From NCBI GenBank assembly GCA_028281865.1, contig JANQJB010000044.1, forward strand, positions 90,917-154,916: a stretch of DNA of 64,000 nucleotides, in the 5' to 3' direction. The notes under the pieces were generated by a model, which was not told the origin of the DNA, did not search any database, and saw nothing but the letters and a program-made list of their open reading frames with translations. Made by a program: the position numbers and the translations under genes. Each line of letters begins with the position of its first letter. Position 1 is the stretch's first letter. Positions 63,665 to 64,000 of the stretch are shown here, in pieces. This DNA is from Marinagarivorans sp. GTDB taxonomy: Bacteria > Pseudomonadota > Gammaproteobacteria > Pseudomonadales > Cellvibrionaceae.

Positions 63665-64000
63665 ATGAGTATTAAACGACGAAGATTATTATTGCTCGCA
63701 GCAAGCGTACCGCTAGTGTGTCAGATAAATGCTGAACCAACAACATTAACATGGGATGTGATTTGCAAACGTTGGATTACATTGTTTTTAGCAGAAGAAC
63801 AGATTCCTGGTGATGCTGAGGTATTAATTGTATTTAAGTATTTTGTAACACAGATGAAAGACAAAGAATTTGCGAAAGGCTTCGAAGCGGGACTTCAAGC
63901 AACAACCCAATTTGAATTTCCAAGTAGCAAAAAAGAACTCAAAAATGTAATGCAGTTAGAAAATCCAGTAGCAAAATTTCTTATTGCGTTTTTTGAATTA
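63665..64000 (+). CDS. small Tat-signal protein, probable dehydrogenase subunit 3 type, cut by window edge
   Basis: ATG at 63665; open to the last base (112 codons visible). Residues 1-25 (MSIKRRRLLLLAASVPLVC) are a Tat-like signal with RRR before the hydrophobic stretch. The mature part is helical. Its place directly after a GMC oxidoreductase matches the small chaperone subunit of gluconate 2-dehydrogenase, which carries the catalytic subunit across the membrane by the Tat route. Family call rests mostly on context. Confidence 0.6.
   Translation, partial: MSIKRRRLLLLAASVPLVCQINAEPTTLTWDVICKRWITLFLAEEQIPGDAEVLIVFKYFVTQMKDKEFAKGFEAGLQATTQFEFPSSKKELKNVMQLENPVAKFLIAFFEL

Overview
The window looks like a chromosomal piece of a marine-type, polysaccharide-degrading gammaproteobacterium, most like the Cellvibrionaceae (Teredinibacter/Saccharophagus-type). 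This is inferred from gene content only: monofunctional hisB in a hisB-hisH-hisA-hisF run, a pqiABC set, sthA, prfC, a DUF6316 protein, a hybrid two-component regulator with an AraC output domain, and a FecI/FecR/TonB-receptor set beside a CBM6 lipoprotein. I saw no rRNA, tRNA, CRISPR array or intact transposon.

Layout. 1-8.7 kb (minus strand): a cut SUKH protein, a cold-shock protein, an AbgT transporter, then an electron-transfer run (chemoreceptor, di-heme peroxidase, cupredoxin, di-heme cytochrome c) and a GGDEF/EAL protein. 9.0-12.5 kb (plus): pqiABC. 12.5-13.6 kb: an ECF sigma factor coupled to a four-helix membrane protein. 13.9-18.5 kb: a glycan-type cluster (hexapeptide acyltransferase, two methyltransferases, an alpha/alpha-toroid protein, a GT4 glycosyltransferase). 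19.4-22.5 kb: his genes. 22.5-30.2 kb: envelope and housekeeping genes (yibQ-like deacetylase, ctpA, envC, gpmI, rhodanese, secB). 30.3-36.1 kb: a YgjP-like metallopeptidase, a 1322-residue hybrid sensor and an M23 peptidase. 36.5-38.5 kb: an M56 sensor/BlaI repressor pair behind a textbook double operator. 38.9-40.5 kb: hipBA. 40.5-48.5 kb: prfC, a PerM-type permease, sthA, HDOD, a receiver protein and an ankyrin protein.

The most unusual part is 49-53.5 kb. It encodes two paralogous Asn/Gly/Ser-rich secreted proteins, a third related protein, a Sec-exported C39 peptidase, a small exported protein, and a convergent outer-membrane barrel. The overall parts list resembles the Pseudomonas Fap functional-amyloid system (fibre subunits, FapD C39 peptidase, FapF barrel). 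Here three of the exported proteins, including the barrel, carry double-glycine-type processing motifs behind a Sec signal, so the C39 enzyme has visible candidate substrates.

From 53.8 to 64 kb lies a second accessory unit: a FecI-like sigma factor, FecR, an STN-containing TonB receptor, a PKD-like/CBM6 lipoprotein, an RCC1-like lipoprotein, a GMC oxidoreductase and its putative small Tat-exported partner (cut by the window edge). Three near-identical promoter-like elements (ACGGTT-N14-TGTCTTA with a conserved upstream A/T tract) precede a 49-residue secreted peptide, the RCC1 lipoprotein and the oxidoreductase. I read them as the local regulon of the FecI-like factor.

Three intergenic copies of a structured repeat (outer stem of 18-29 bp with unrelated sequence in each copy, a 4-bp TCCN hairpin whose stem covaries, and a third stem) lie at 20.8, 35.2 and 43.3 kb. 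One is inside the his gene run.
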